Below, in pieces: positions 1-7,719 of a stretch of DNA of 9,625 bases. The first letter of the stretch is position 1, and each line of letters begins with the position of its first letter. The notes beneath the pieces are model-generated. The model made no database searches, was not told where the DNA came from, and was given only the letters and a program-made list of their open reading frames with translations. The translations under genes were made by a program, and so were the position numbers. This stretch comes from CAZJHD01 sp964545855 (GTDB taxonomy: Bacteria > Planctomycetota > UBA1135 > JACQFD01): the NCBI GenBank assembly GCA_964545855.1, contig CAZJHD010000099.1, forward strand, positions 1-9,625, in the 5' to 3' direction.

Positions 1-295
1 GCGCGGGCGGAGGCGTCGAGGGGAGCGGAGTCGGCGCGGGCGGTGGAGCCGCCTCTCGGACGGCGGCCGCAGGGGCGGGCCTCTCCACGGACACGGGGCG
101 CGGAACGACGAATGGGTGCCGGCGCTCGGGGGCTCCCTTCTCCCACCCGAGGCCGAGCAGCGCGGCGATGGCGGCGCGCGTCGCGTCGTCGGCGGCGCCG
201 AGGTCGATCGCGGCGCGCACGAAGTCGCCGACCGGCGAGCGCGGATGGCGCGCGTCGGAGGGATCGAATCCGAGGAGGACGTTCACGGGAGACAC
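1..295 (-). CDS. Third gene of TIR-MoxR operon, N-terminal part only
   Basis: This reading frame starts at a GTG and stays open to the left edge, so only about 98 residues are visible. The GTG lies about 10 bases after the MoxR stop. The sequence GAGGG, overlapping that stop, sits at ribosome-binding distance, which supports this start; a second GTG three codons later is possible. The visible N-terminus is a compact segment of about 55 residues (start MSPVNVLLGFDPSD, then a helical stretch DFVRAAIDLGAADDATRAAIAALLGLGWE). From about residue 60 it becomes a Pro/Ala-rich linker (RPAPAAAVREAAPPPAPTPL), suggesting that a second domain lies outside the window. I do not recognise the family. By position, as the distal gene of an operon with a TIR protein and a MoxR ATPase, it may be a regulatory, sensor or vWA-type partner, but none of those domains is visible. 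No signal peptide or membrane segment is seen, so a cytoplasmic location is likely. Confidence 0.6.
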   Translation of the reverse strand, partial: MSPVNVLLGFDPSDARHPRSPVGDFVRAAIDLGAADDATRAAIAALLGLGWEKGAPERRHPFVVPRPVSVERPAPAAAVREAAPPPAPTPLPSTPPPA

Positions 296-305
296 GGCGG
301 GGCCC

Positions 306-1241
306 TCAGGTCCGCCCCTCGCGCGCCTCCTTCTTGAAGGTCGTGATGCGACGCAGCGCCTCCCAGCTCTCGCCGCCCGGCTTCGGAGCCACGCCGAGCC
401 GCTCAGCGGCGCGCAGCGTGTCGACGAGCTCCGCGGGGCTGAGCTCCACCTCCTGTCCCGCCGCGCCGGCCGTCTCGGGGCCGAGCAGCGCCGTCAGCAC
501 CTCGTCGATGCGCGTCGCCTGCTTCGGGAAGTGAGCGAGCGCGATCTCCCGCAGCCGCGCGCGCGCCGGCGCGCCGAGGTCGAGCTCGACGCAGCGGCGC
601 AGGAATGCCTTCGGCAGCACGCGCTCCTCGTTGGTCGTGAGGATCACGAGCGGCGCCGTGGCCGCGCTCGCCTCGTAGGTGACGCCCGTCTCCTCGACCG
701 TGAAGCGGAGCGCGCCGAGGGGCACGAGCAGATCGTTCGGCACGTCGGGGTCGGCCTTGTCGATCTCGTCGAGCAGCACCACGGCGGAACGCCGGTCCGC
801 GGCGCCGGCCGGCGCCGCCTCCTCCTGCGTCGTGCGCGGGGCGAAGGCGTCCCAGAGCACGCCGGGACGCACGTACCGGTCGTAGCTCGGATCGAACCCC
901 GCCGCCGCCGCCGGCTTCGCCTGCGCGTCGTGCAGCCGCCGCAGGAGGTCCACCTCGTAGAGGAGATCGCGCGCCTGCGTGCGCGAGGTGATCGCGCGCT
1001 CCAGGTAGCGCCGGTCGAGGATCGCCGCCGCGTGCTTCGCGAGCGTCGACTTGCCGGTGCCGGGCTTGCCGCGCACGAGGAGCGGCCGCCCCGTCGCGAG
1101 GGCCACGTTCAGCGCGAGGACGATGCGCTCCTCGAAGACGTAGACGGAGTCGGCGTCGCCGGGGCGGTTCGGGTCGCGCGGGATGCGGCGGACGTTCTCC
1201 TTCGGATCGAAGAACGCCTTCGTGTACTGGAGCGGGCTCAT
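306..1241 (-). CDS. MoxR-type AAA+ ATPase
   Basis: A 311-residue AAA+ ATPase of the MoxR group, the usual full length for the family. Walker A is GKPGTGKS at residues 58-65. Walker B is VVLLDEIDKAD at about 154-164. Sensor 1 and the arginine-finger region read TTNEERVLPKAFLRRC at about 202-217, and a helical lid domain follows to the end. MoxR ATPases hydrolyse ATP to remodel or activate partner proteins, commonly vWA-domain proteins, and act in the cytoplasm. The ATG overlaps the stop of the upstream TIR gene in an ATGA arrangement with no clear Shine-Dalgarno of its own, so translation is probably coupled to the TIR gene. The reading frame is open far upstream on this strand, but that part is an Arg-rich shadow of the TIR gene. 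The intact catalytic motifs argue for an active ATPase. Its substrate is not known; the adjacent TIR protein and the truncated third gene are the obvious candidates. Confidence 0.93.
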   Translation of the reverse strand: MSPLQYTKAFFDPKENVRRIPRDPNRPGDADSVYVFEERIVLALNVALATGRPLLVRGKPGTGKSTLAKHAAAILDRRYLERAITSRTQARDLLYEVDLLRRLHDAQAKPAAAAGFDPSYDRYVRPGVLWDAFAPRTTQEEAAPAGAADRRSAVVLLDEIDKADPDVPNDLLVPLGALRFTVEETGVTYEASAATAPLVILTTNEERVLPKAFLRRCVELDLGAPARARLREIALAHFPKQATRIDEVLTALLGPETAGAAGQEVELSPAELVDTLRAAERLGVAPKPGGESWEALRRITTFKKEAREGRT

Positions 1242-2563
1242 GGGGATCGCCAGGGAGGTTGCACCGGGAGGTCGAGTGCGTCGGCCATCCCGCGGTAGGA
1301 GTCGAGATAGGTGGTCTCGTGCTTCGCCGAGAGGTCGGGTTCGAGGTAGACGACGCGGCCGGGTGCGAGCATCGGATCGGCGGGGCCCGACGCGCAGTCG
1401 AGGAGGAACAGGCCGAGCTCCGGGAAGGCGCCGCGCAGGCGGTCGACGAGCGGCGCGTTCAGTCCCGCGCGGGGGAGCGCGACGAAGACGCGCTTGCGGA
1501 GCTTCTTCGCCCAGTTGCCGAGCGTCGTGCGCGCGGCCTCGAGACTCGGGCGCGCCGTCACCTCCATCAGCTTCTCGGCGACGCGGGCCTCGAGATCGCG
1601 AGCCTGGCCCTCGGGATCGGGCGCTCCCGAATCCCACTCGACGGCCTCGAGACGCCAGCCGCGGCTCGGCTGCTCCTCCCGGCGGGCCCAGACGTAGAAG
1701 CGCGCCGAGAGCGGGTCGCGCGCGCGGGCGGCGACGGCGCGGGAGCCCGCCGCCTCCGCGAAGACCGACGAGAGCGCCTCCACGGCGGGCTCGTCGACCC
1801 AGGAGCTCCCGAGCACGTCGACGAGATCCTTGAAGGCCGCGTCGCCGAGGATCCCCTGCAGGTCGTTCAGCACGTCGCCGCAGCCGTCGAGGCCGGCCGT
1901 CATCATCCGGAGCGCGAGACGCCGCGCCGGATCGGGGCCGAGGGTCCAGCCGTCGGTGAGCGGCGCGAGTCGCTCCGCGAGGTTCTGGAGGAGGACCGGG
2001 TTCTGGATCCCCGCGATCGTCTCGTGGAGGCGATACGCGGCGCGCTCGAGGGGCGTCGACGCCGCCGGGAGCAGGCTTCCGAGATCGGTGACGATCTTCT
2101 GCACGGCGGCGTCGACGGCCGCCTTGCGCGCGGCGGCGTCGGCGTCGAGGGCCGCGTCGAAGAGGAGGTCGGTGCCCTGGCTCTCGAGGAGCTGCGCGGG
2201 GCGGTTCAGGTTCCACTCGCGGATGCGCTTGCCGGGGACGAGCCGCAGGGGCACGAGTCGGAACGTCGTGCCGGGCCGCGCCGCGAAGAATCCGACGACG
2301 CTCACCTCGTAGGCGAACCAGTCGGACGCGATCGCCTTCTCCGACACGAGCGCCACGGCGCCGTCGCAGTGGCCGATCCAGCCGTTCACCACCTCGCGCC
2401 AGCGGTCGCCGGCGCGGAGCCCGTGCTTGTCGAGCAGCACCTCGTAGCCGGCGGCGACGAGGGCTGCGGCGAGGGCCTCGCGGGCCTCGCGCTCGAGACG
2501 CCCGGGGCCGTCGACGGCGGCCTCGTCGGAGCTGTGGCTCAGGAAGATGCGTCGCGTGCGCAT
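1238..2563 (-). CDS. TIR-domain protein with uncharacterised C-terminal region (probable conflict-system effector)
   Basis: A 441-residue protein whose first 130 or so residues form a TIR domain. It begins directly on the first beta strand (RRIFLSHSS, residues 4-12), which fixes the ATG start. A BB-loop-like region (LLDKHGLRAGDRW) lies at 43-55, and the strand DGAVALVSEKAI at 67-78 is followed by SDWFAYE. Glu86 in that last motif is at the position of the catalytic glutamate of NAD-cleaving TIR enzymes. The middle (about 150-340) looks alpha-helical and is unrecognised. Residues 358-430 resemble a second small alpha/beta unit (RVFVALPRAG, later RVVYLEPD). There is no membrane segment or signal peptide. 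Bacterial TIR proteins commonly deplete NAD+ or make cyclic ADP-ribose signals after phage sensing; that role is inferred here from the domain and from the coupled MoxR gene. GAGAG just upstream of the ATG can serve as the ribosome binding site. This is the first gene of the operon and is divergent from the serine hydrolase. Confidence 0.88.
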   Translation of the reverse strand: MRTRRIFLSHSSDEAAVDGPGRLEREAREALAAALVAAGYEVLLDKHGLRAGDRWREVVNGWIGHCDGAVALVSEKAIASDWFAYEVSVVGFFAARPGTTFRLVPLRLVPGKRIREWNLNRPAQLLESQGTDLLFDAALDADAAARKAAVDAAVQKIVTDLGSLLPAASTPLERAAYRLHETIAGIQNPVLLQNLAERLAPLTDGWTLGPDPARRLALRMMTAGLDGCGDVLNDLQGILGDAAFKDLVDVLGSSWVDEPAVEALSSVFAEAAGSRAVAARARDPLSARFYVWARREEQPSRGWRLEAVEWDSGAPDPEGQARDLEARVAEKLMEVTARPSLEAARTTLGNWAKKLRKRVFVALPRAGLNAPLVDRLRGAFPELGLFLLDCASGPADPMLAPGRVVYLEPDLSAKHETTYLDSYRGMADALDLPVQPPWRSP

Positions 2564-2598
2564 TGGCTCTCGTGCGGGGCGCGGCAGTATGGGCCTCG

Positions 2599-3879
2599 AT
2601 GCGACCGAGGACCATTCGCCGTGCGGCGCCCGCCGTGATCGCCGTTCTCGCGGCGCACCTCGCTGGATGCGAGCGAGCGCGCGCGGCCGCGGGCGACGGC
2701 GTGCCGCGCACGGGGTCCGAGGTGCCGGCGCTCGCTCTCTTCGACGCGCTGATGGAGTCGTTCGTGCGCGAGCACGCCGTGCCGGGCGCCGCCCTCGCCG
2801 TCGCGCGGAAGGGGAAGCTAGTCTACGCGCGCGGATTCGGCTGGTCCGACCCCGAGGCGAGGACCCCCGTCGCGCCCGATGCGCTCTTCCGCATCGCGAG
2901 CGTCTCCAAGCCCCTCACCGCCGTCGCCGTGCTCCGGCTCGTGGACCAGGGGAGGCTCCGCCTCGAGGATCGCGTCTTCGACCTGCTGCAGGTGCCCCTC
3001 ACGACGGAGGAGCGCGCGCGCGTCGATCCGCGGCTGCGGACCGTCACCGTCGAGCAGCTCCTGCAGCACCGCGGCGGCTTCGACCGGGAGATCTCCTTCG
3101 ACCCGATGTTCCGGCCCCTCGAGATCGCGAAGGCGACCGGCACGCCGCCTCCGGCGACGTCCGAGGCGATCGTGCGCTACCTCTGGACGCGGCCCCTCGA
3201 CTTCGACCCGGGCGCGCGGAACGCCTACTCGAACGCCGGCTACTGCATCCTCGGGCGCGTAATCGAGAGGGTCTCGGGGAAGGCCTACGAATCGTTCGTG
3301 CGCGAGGAGGTGCTGGCGCGGCTCGGAATCACGCGCATGCGTCTCGGGCGCACGCTCGTGGCCGATCGCGCCGAGGGCGAGGTGCGCTACGTCTCGGCCG
3401 GCGGCGGCCGCGAGCCGGCCGTCGTGGGGGAGCTCGGGAAGATCGTGCCCGAGCCGTACGGCGCGTGGCACCTCGAGGCGATGGACGCGCACGGCGGATG
3501 GATCGCGAGCGCGCCCGACCTCGTCCGCTTCGCGACGGCCTTCGACGACCCGGAGCGCTGCCCGATCCTCTCCGCGGCGTCGATCGAGCGGATGTTCGCG
3601 CGGCCGCCGGGCCTCGCGGGGCACGACGCCGGCGGGAAGCCGCTCGATTCCTACTACGCGCGCGGCTGGATGGTGCGCCCCGTCGGCGCGCGCGGGCGCA
3701 ACACCTGGCACGCGGGGCTCCTCCCGGGCACGAGCACGCTCCTCGTGCGCCGCCACGACGGCCTCGCGTGGGCCGTTCTCTTCGACACCGACCGCGACCC
3801 GAAGGGCGAGACCCTCGCCGACGCGATCGACCCGCTGCTGCATCGGGCCGCGGATGCGGTCGCGCGCTGGCCGGAGTAG
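2599..3879 (+). CDS. Lipoprotein serine hydrolase, class C beta-lactamase family
   Basis: A 426-residue member of the beta-lactamase/penicillin-binding-like serine hydrolase family. The start at ATG 2599 is preferred because it begins a clean lipoprotein signal: Arg-rich start, hydrophobic stretch AAPAVIAVLAAH, and lipobox LAGC with Cys24 as the lipidation site. An upstream TTG at 2563 would add 12 residues without improving the signal. The nucleophile motif SxxK is SVSK at 101-104, in the typical context LFRIASVSKPLTA. The second motif YxN is Tyr210-Ser-Asn212 (AYSNAGY). A third motif, HAG, begins at His371 (TWHAGLLPG). The family includes DD-peptidases, esterases and class C beta-lactamases, so the substrate cannot be read from the sequence. 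The lipobox places it on the periplasmic side of a membrane. Only 35 bp separate its start from that of the divergent TIR gene, so at least one promoter must lie inside the neighbouring coding region. No strong Shine-Dalgarno is seen. Confidence 0.9.
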   Translation: MRPRTIRRAAPAVIAVLAAHLAGCERARAAAGDGVPRTGSEVPALALFDALMESFVREHAVPGAALAVARKGKLVYARGFGWSDPEARTPVAPDALFRIASVSKPLTAVAVLRLVDQGRLRLEDRVFDLLQVPLTTEERARVDPRLRTVTVEQLLQHRGGFDREISFDPMFRPLEIAKATGTPPPATSEAIVRYLWTRPLDFDPGARNAYSNAGYCILGRVIERVSGKAYESFVREEVLARLGITRMRLGRTLVADRAEGEVRYVSAGGGREPAVVGELGKIVPEPYGAWHLEAMDAHGGWIASAPDLVRFATAFDDPERCPILSAASIERMFARPPGLAGHDAGGKPLDSYYARGWMVRPVGARGRNTWHAGLLPGTSTLLVRRHDGLAWAVLFDTDRDPKGETLADAIDPLLHRAADAVARWPE

Positions 3880-4002
3880 CCGGCGGGTGACTCTGGCCCC
3901 GAATTGGTGCACGTCCGCAGGGGTGGCGGCCGCGGAGATCCGAGGGGCGTGAATGAATCGGAGCCAGTGTCCCGACGGGTCCTCGCGGTGCCGAGAGGGA
4001 TC

Positions 4003-4008
4003 GGAGAG
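4003..4008 (+). promoter_or_regulatory. Ribosome binding site for the large repeat protein
   Basis: GGAGAG sits 11 bases before the GTG at 4020. It supports that non-ATG start, which also opens a typical Lys/Arg plus hydrophobic N-terminal export signal. Confidence 0.55.
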
Positions 4009-4019
4009 ACTCGTCGCTC

Positions 4020-7000
4020 GTGAAGAGGTGGCGCGCACTCGGGCTCGTGATCCTCGTCGCCGTGGCGGCGGTCTTGTTGCTGGATCCCTCGCGCGGAGGC
4101 GGAGGCGCGCCCGCGGGCGAACGGGGAAGCGTGCCGGGCGCGCCCGGCGCAGCGGGCGTGGCGCACACAGGGACCGGCGCGGAGCCCGCGTCGGCGAAGG
4201 GAGAGACGGAGCGTCGCGCGACGGCGCGACGCGTCGCCGGATCGGTCCTCTTCGAGCACGACCGTTCGGCGGCGGCGGGCGCGCTCGTCTGGATGGAGAC
4301 GGGCCGCGAGGAAGACGACTTCGGCGCCGAGCGCGCGCGCGTGCGCGCGGAGCTTCGCGGGACGAACGTGCTGTGGCTCGAGCGCGCAGGACGCCTGCGC
4401 GAGGCGGGCACGCGCCGGCCGAAGTACAGCGCGCGGAGCGATGGCGCGGGGCGCTTCGAGCTGGAGGTGCCCGACGGCGTCGCCCGCGCGGTGCTGCGCG
4501 CCGAGGGCGACGCGCTCGTCGACCTCCGGCACGCGACCGTCGATCTCGCGGCGGCCACCGCGGGAGCCGAGACGGTCCTCTGGGTGAAGCAGGCCGGTGC
4601 GATCGCGGGGCTCGTGCGCGGTCCCGACGGCGCGCCGGTCGAGGGCGCGGAGGTCTGCGTGATGCCGCCGAACGACCTCGCGGAGACGGCCTCGGCGTCG
4701 ACGGATGCAAAGGGACGCTTCCGCATCGGCGCGCTCGTGCCGGGCGACTACGAGATCGTCGCGCGCACGGACCGGCTCGTGCCGTCGCGCGCGCGCATGG
4801 CCGCCGTGGCGCCGGGCGAGACCGCCGAAGTCGACGTCGACCTCCTCGCCGGCGCGTCGATCGCGGGGCGCGCGCTCTTCGAGGACGGCTCTCCCGTCGC
4901 GGGAGCACGCGTGGAGGCGGGAGGGCCCATGCATCACCGCGTGGGCGATCTCCAGGGGATGCGGCTCGCCTCGCATCGTTCGGCCACGACCGACGCGGAG
5001 GGGCGCTTCGTCGTGCAAGGGCTCCCGCCCGGGGAGCCGGTCGACGTGCGCGCATCGCACGCGGGCGCCCTCGCGCCGGAGCCGCTCGCGGGTCTCGACG
5101 CGAGCGATCCCGCGAGCGCCGACTTGCGGCTCGTCTTCGAGCGGGGCCGCACGCTCGCGGGCCGCGTCGTGGACGCGGGTGGTCGGCCCGTGGAGGGTCT
5201 GCTCGTGACCGCCGCGTCGATGATCGCGTCCGGTTCACTGCCTTCGGGACCCTCCTCGCGCGGAGCGGCTACGAGTGGCGAGGACGGCCGCTTCCGGATC
5301 GGGGGGCTCGGAGACGGGCTCTTCGACGTTCGGGGGTTCACCGACAAGACCGAGATCGCGCGAGCGGGCGCCGTCGATCCCGCGAGTCCTCTCGAGCTCC
5401 GCGTCCCGAGGCATGCCGTCCTCGAGATCGAGGCGATGGAAGCGGCGTCCGGCGCTGCCCTCGACGCGATCCGCGTGCGTGTGCTTCGCGTGGAACGCGT
5501 GGAGCGAGGCGTGCAGACGAACGCGTTTCGGCTGTGCACTTTCGACGCATCGAATCGCCCGTGGCGCGTCGAGCCGATGCCGCCGGGCGAGTTCGAGGTC
5601 CGCGTGGAGGCCGACGGCCACGAGTCACCGGAGACCGTGCGTCTCGTTCTCGAGGAAGGAGAGACGCGGCGACTGGAGTCGAGGCTGCGAACGCTCGACG
5701 GAACGACGGGAACGATCACGGGGCGCATCGTCGCGCGCACGACGGGGGAGGAAGTCCGCGGCGTTCGGATCACACCCCTTGGTGTCGGCATGGGCGGCTT
5801 CGTGGGAGCGACGTCCGCCTGGAGCGACACCGAAGGCCGATTCCGCGTCGAGCGCGTTCCGGCGGGCGACGCGCTCCTTCGCATCTCCCACGAGCGCTTC
5901 GGCGACACCGTCCGGGGCCCCTGGGAGATCGCCGCGGGAGCGAGCCGCGAAGTGCTCGTCGCGCTCGCCGCGCCCGGCGCGATCGAGGGAGCTCTGATGG
6001 ATCCGAGCGGAGGTCCGATCGCGGGCGCCTCGCTCGTGGCATGGCCCGGAGGGCCGCTCGGCGGCCATGCGGACTCGTCCCGCCCCGCGGTGTCCGATGA
6101 GCGCGGTCGCTTCCGGATCGCGCTCGCCGCACCGGGCCCGTGGTCGGTGCATCTCCACCGCCTCCCGGAGTCGGCGGCCTACGCGCGCGCCTCCTTCCAC
6201 GATTGGGTGAGCGTCGAGGTGCCGGAGGGTGGCGTCGGTCGCGCGGAGCTGCGGCGCCCGCGCCGCGAGGGAACCACCGTGCGCGGCGTCGTGCTCGACG
6301 CAGGAGAGCCCGTTGCAGGGGCCTGGGTCACTTGCCTCGCGCCCGACCGCCCGCTCCGCTCGGAGACCGACGCGCGCGGCCGATTCGAGATCCTCGGCGT
6401 CGATCCAGGGTCGAGGCTCTTCTCGTGCGAGCGAAGGGGCCGGCCGTTCTCGACGGAGCACCGTTCGCTCCTCCTGATCCGCACGGTGGACGTTCCGGAG
6501 AGTGGACCCGTCGAGCTTCGATGGGAGATGCCGCTCACGCGCGTCACGGGCCGCGTGGCGGATGCGCGCACGGGTGCGCCGCTCGTCGGGGCGCGAGTCT
6601 CCGTCCGTTCGGTCGAGGACCTGGGCGGCGAGCCGGCCTCGCGCGGCTCCTACATGGGAGTGACCGATGGGGAGGGCCGCTTCGACGTGCGCGCGCTCCC
6701 GGCGGGGGCCTACCGCGTGAGTGCGCTCCCGCCGGTCGGCGGCTCGCTCGCGCCGTGCGTGCGCAGCGTCGCGATCGAGGACCCCGGCACGAGCACCCTC
6801 GATCTCGCGCTCGGCGAAGGGGCGACGCTCGAGATCACGGTGCGTGACGGCTCGGGCGCGCCTGTGGGCGGCGCGCCCGTGAGTGCCGCGTCCCGCGAGG
6901 GCGACACAGCGGCGTGGATCGACGCGTCGGTCGCGGCGAGCTGCGACCCGCGGGGACTCGCAACGCTCGTCGGCGTCGCTCCCGGCGTCGTCGTCCTGAG

Positions 7001-7109
7001 GGCCGGTCCCGCGCCGGGACTTCGCGAGACCGAGAGGGAAGTCGTCACCGCCCCCGGCGAGACGCTGCAGGTCGATCTCGTGCTTCCGTCGGACGACGGG
7101 GAGCGCTGA
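4020..7109 (+). CDS. Large exported protein with about ten carboxypeptidase-regulatory-like repeats
   Basis: A 1029-residue protein starting at GTG (MKRWRALG), with one N-terminal hydrophobic segment (residues 6-21, ALGLVILVAVAAVLLL) that acts as a signal or membrane anchor. A low-complexity Gly/Ala-rich spacer follows. The rest is made of repeats of 80-100 residues with the pattern G-x-V-x(n)-G-x-P-V-x-G-A-x-V, then T/S-D-x-x-G-R-F-x-(I/V), then L-x-P-G-x-Y. This is the signature of the CarboxypepD_reg-like (transthyretin-like) beta-sandwich. Repeats begin near residues 70, 193, 278, 375, 465, 562, 651, 751, 840 and 934. Those near 465 and 934 are degenerate and lack a clean DxxGRF core. No enzymatic domain is visible. 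Such proteins are common in Planctomycetota and Myxococcota and are thought to serve surface, adhesion or structural roles, but the function here is unknown. It lies 140 bp after the serine hydrolase on the same strand and may have its own promoter. A terminator follows its stop codon. Confidence 0.88.
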   Translation: MKRWRALGLVILVAVAAVLLLDPSRGGGGAPAGERGSVPGAPGAAGVAHTGTGAEPASAKGETERRATARRVAGSVLFEHDRSAAAGALVWMETGREEDDFGAERARVRAELRGTNVLWLERAGRLREAGTRRPKYSARSDGAGRFELEVPDGVARAVLRAEGDALVDLRHATVDLAAATAGAETVLWVKQAGAIAGLVRGPDGAPVEGAEVCVMPPNDLAETASASTDAKGRFRIGALVPGDYEIVARTDRLVPSRARMAAVAPGETAEVDVDLLAGASIAGRALFEDGSPVAGARVEAGGPMHHRVGDLQGMRLASHRSATTDAEGRFVVQGLPPGEPVDVRASHAGALAPEPLAGLDASDPASADLRLVFERGRTLAGRVVDAGGRPVEGLLVTAASMIASGSLPSGPSSRGAATSGEDGRFRIGGLGDGLFDVRGFTDKTEIARAGAVDPASPLELRVPRHAVLEIEAMEAASGAALDAIRVRVLRVERVERGVQTNAFRLCTFDASNRPWRVEPMPPGEFEVRVEADGHESPETVRLVLEEGETRRLESRLRTLDGTTGTITGRIVARTTGEEVRGVRITPLGVGMGGFVGATSAWSDTEGRFRVERVPAGDALLRISHERFGDTVRGPWEIAAGASREVLVALAAPGAIEGALMDPSGGPIAGASLVAWPGGPLGGHADSSRPAVSDERGRFRIALAAPGPWSVHLHRLPESAAYARASFHDWVSVEVPEGGVGRAELRRPRREGTTVRGVVLDAGEPVAGAWVTCLAPDRPLRSETDARGRFEILGVDPGSRLFSCERRGRPFSTEHRSLLLIRTVDVPESGPVELRWEMPLTRVTGRVADARTGAPLVGARVSVRSVEDLGGEPASRGSYMGVTDGEGRFDVRALPAGAYRVSALPPVGGSLAPCVRSVAIEDPGTSTLDLALGEGATLEITVRDGSGAPVGGAPVSAASREGDTAAWIDASVAASCDPRGLATLVGVAPGVVVLRAGPAPGLRETEREVVTAPGETLQVDLVLPSDDGER

Positions 7110-7115
7110 GCGAGG

Positions 7116-7135
7116 AGCGGCCTCGCACCGCTTTT
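7116..7135 (+). terminator. Probable intrinsic terminator after the repeat protein
   Basis: AGCGG (7116-7120) and CCGCT (7128-7132) form a short stem with a 7-base loop, followed by TTTT (7132-7135). It begins 7 bases after the TGA of the repeat protein and lies between convergent genes, where a terminator is expected. A competing stem, GCGAGG/CCTCGC, overlaps it. The stem is short, so confidence is moderate. Confidence 0.5.
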
Positions 7136-7172
7136 CCGGCTCGCGGTCTCTCGCGCCGGAGCACGCGCTCCC

Positions 7173-7670
7173 TCAGCGGTAGTACCCGAGGTTGTTCACG
7201 TAGTGGAGGATCACGGCGGGCCACACGGAGCGGCATCGCAGCGTCAGCCAGCCGAGGAGAGGGCCGAGCACGAGGCCCGTGAACGCCATCGACCGCGCGA
7301 GCGTGGGCGTGTCGAGCCAGAAGATGTTGCGCAGGTGCAGCAGGCCGAAGAGCAGCGACGAGACGGCGATGGCGATCGCGTTCGAGTGGCGCCGGACGAG
7401 CCGCCCGAGGATCCAGCCTCGGAAGATCAGCTCCTCGTAGATGGGCGCGACGAGGACGTTGAAGCCGGGGCCCGCGAAGCCGAACGTCGTCCCCTTCTCG
7501 CGGTACTCGGCGTGCGTGCAGAGAATGGTCGCCACGAAGAGGCCGACGACGAGGACCACCTGCGTCCAGGCGGGGACGCGCCCGACCGGCCTGAAGTCGA
7601 AGAGCGATTCCGACTCGGGATCCACGCGGCCGATCCGCAGCGCTCCGAGCCATCGGGGGATGCTCGCCAT
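7173..7670 (-). CDS. CPBP-family intramembrane metalloprotease (Abi/CAAX-protease-like)
   Basis: A 165-residue membrane protein with the three hallmarks of the CPBP (CAAX protease and bacteriocin-processing, formerly Abi) family. These are EExxxR as Glu79-Glu80...Arg84 (YEELIFRG), FxxxH as Phe108...His112 (FGLLHL), and a C-terminal His156 (ILHYVNN). These residues are the expected metal-binding and catalytic positions. Hydrophobic segments lie at about 37-51, 66-83, 98-113, 128-144 and 148-158. It is shorter than most members (about 200-300 residues) because little precedes the core domain. The family includes prenyl-protein proteases and bacteriocin self-immunity proteins, and the substrate here is unknown. 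It lies 49 bp downstream of the interrupted secreted-protein gene on the same strand, so the two may be co-transcribed. No strong ribosome binding site is visible before its ATG. Confidence 0.87.
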   Translation of the reverse strand: MASIPRWLGALRIGRVDPESESLFDFRPVGRVPAWTQVVLVVGLFVATILCTHAEYREKGTTFGFAGPGFNVLVAPIYEELIFRGWILGRLVRRHSNAIAIAVSSLLFGLLHLRNIFWLDTPTLARSMAFTGLVLGPLLGWLTLRCRSVWPAVILHYVNNLGYYR

Positions 7671-7719
7671 AGTTCGGGCGTCGACTCCCTCGCCGTCACG
7701 CGCGCGACGGAGCGCCGGA

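Noticed and set aside
168..1298. Plus-strand open frame opposite the MoxR gene
   Set aside because: Arg/Glu-rich, no domain, and fully antisense to an intact Walker A/B ATPase.
2563..2598. Upstream TTG start for the serine hydrolase
   Set aside because: It would place 12 poorly hydrophobic residues before a clean lipoprotein signal and overlap the TIR start codon.
1242..2711. Upstream extension of the MoxR frame
   Set aside because: The extension is Arg-rich shadow sequence under the TIR gene. The MoxR protein starts properly at ATG 1241.
3981..3998. Small imperfect hairpin (CCTCGCGG/CCGAGAGG) before the repeat-protein start
   Set aside because: The stem has a mismatch and a tiny loop; it is what chance gives in such GC-rich DNA, and no regulator is suggested.
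2818..5238. Minus-strand open frame of 806 codons across the serine hydrolase and the repeat protein
   Set aside because: It is extremely Arg/Pro/Ser-rich and has no motif, while the opposite strand encodes clear serine hydrolase motifs and repeats.
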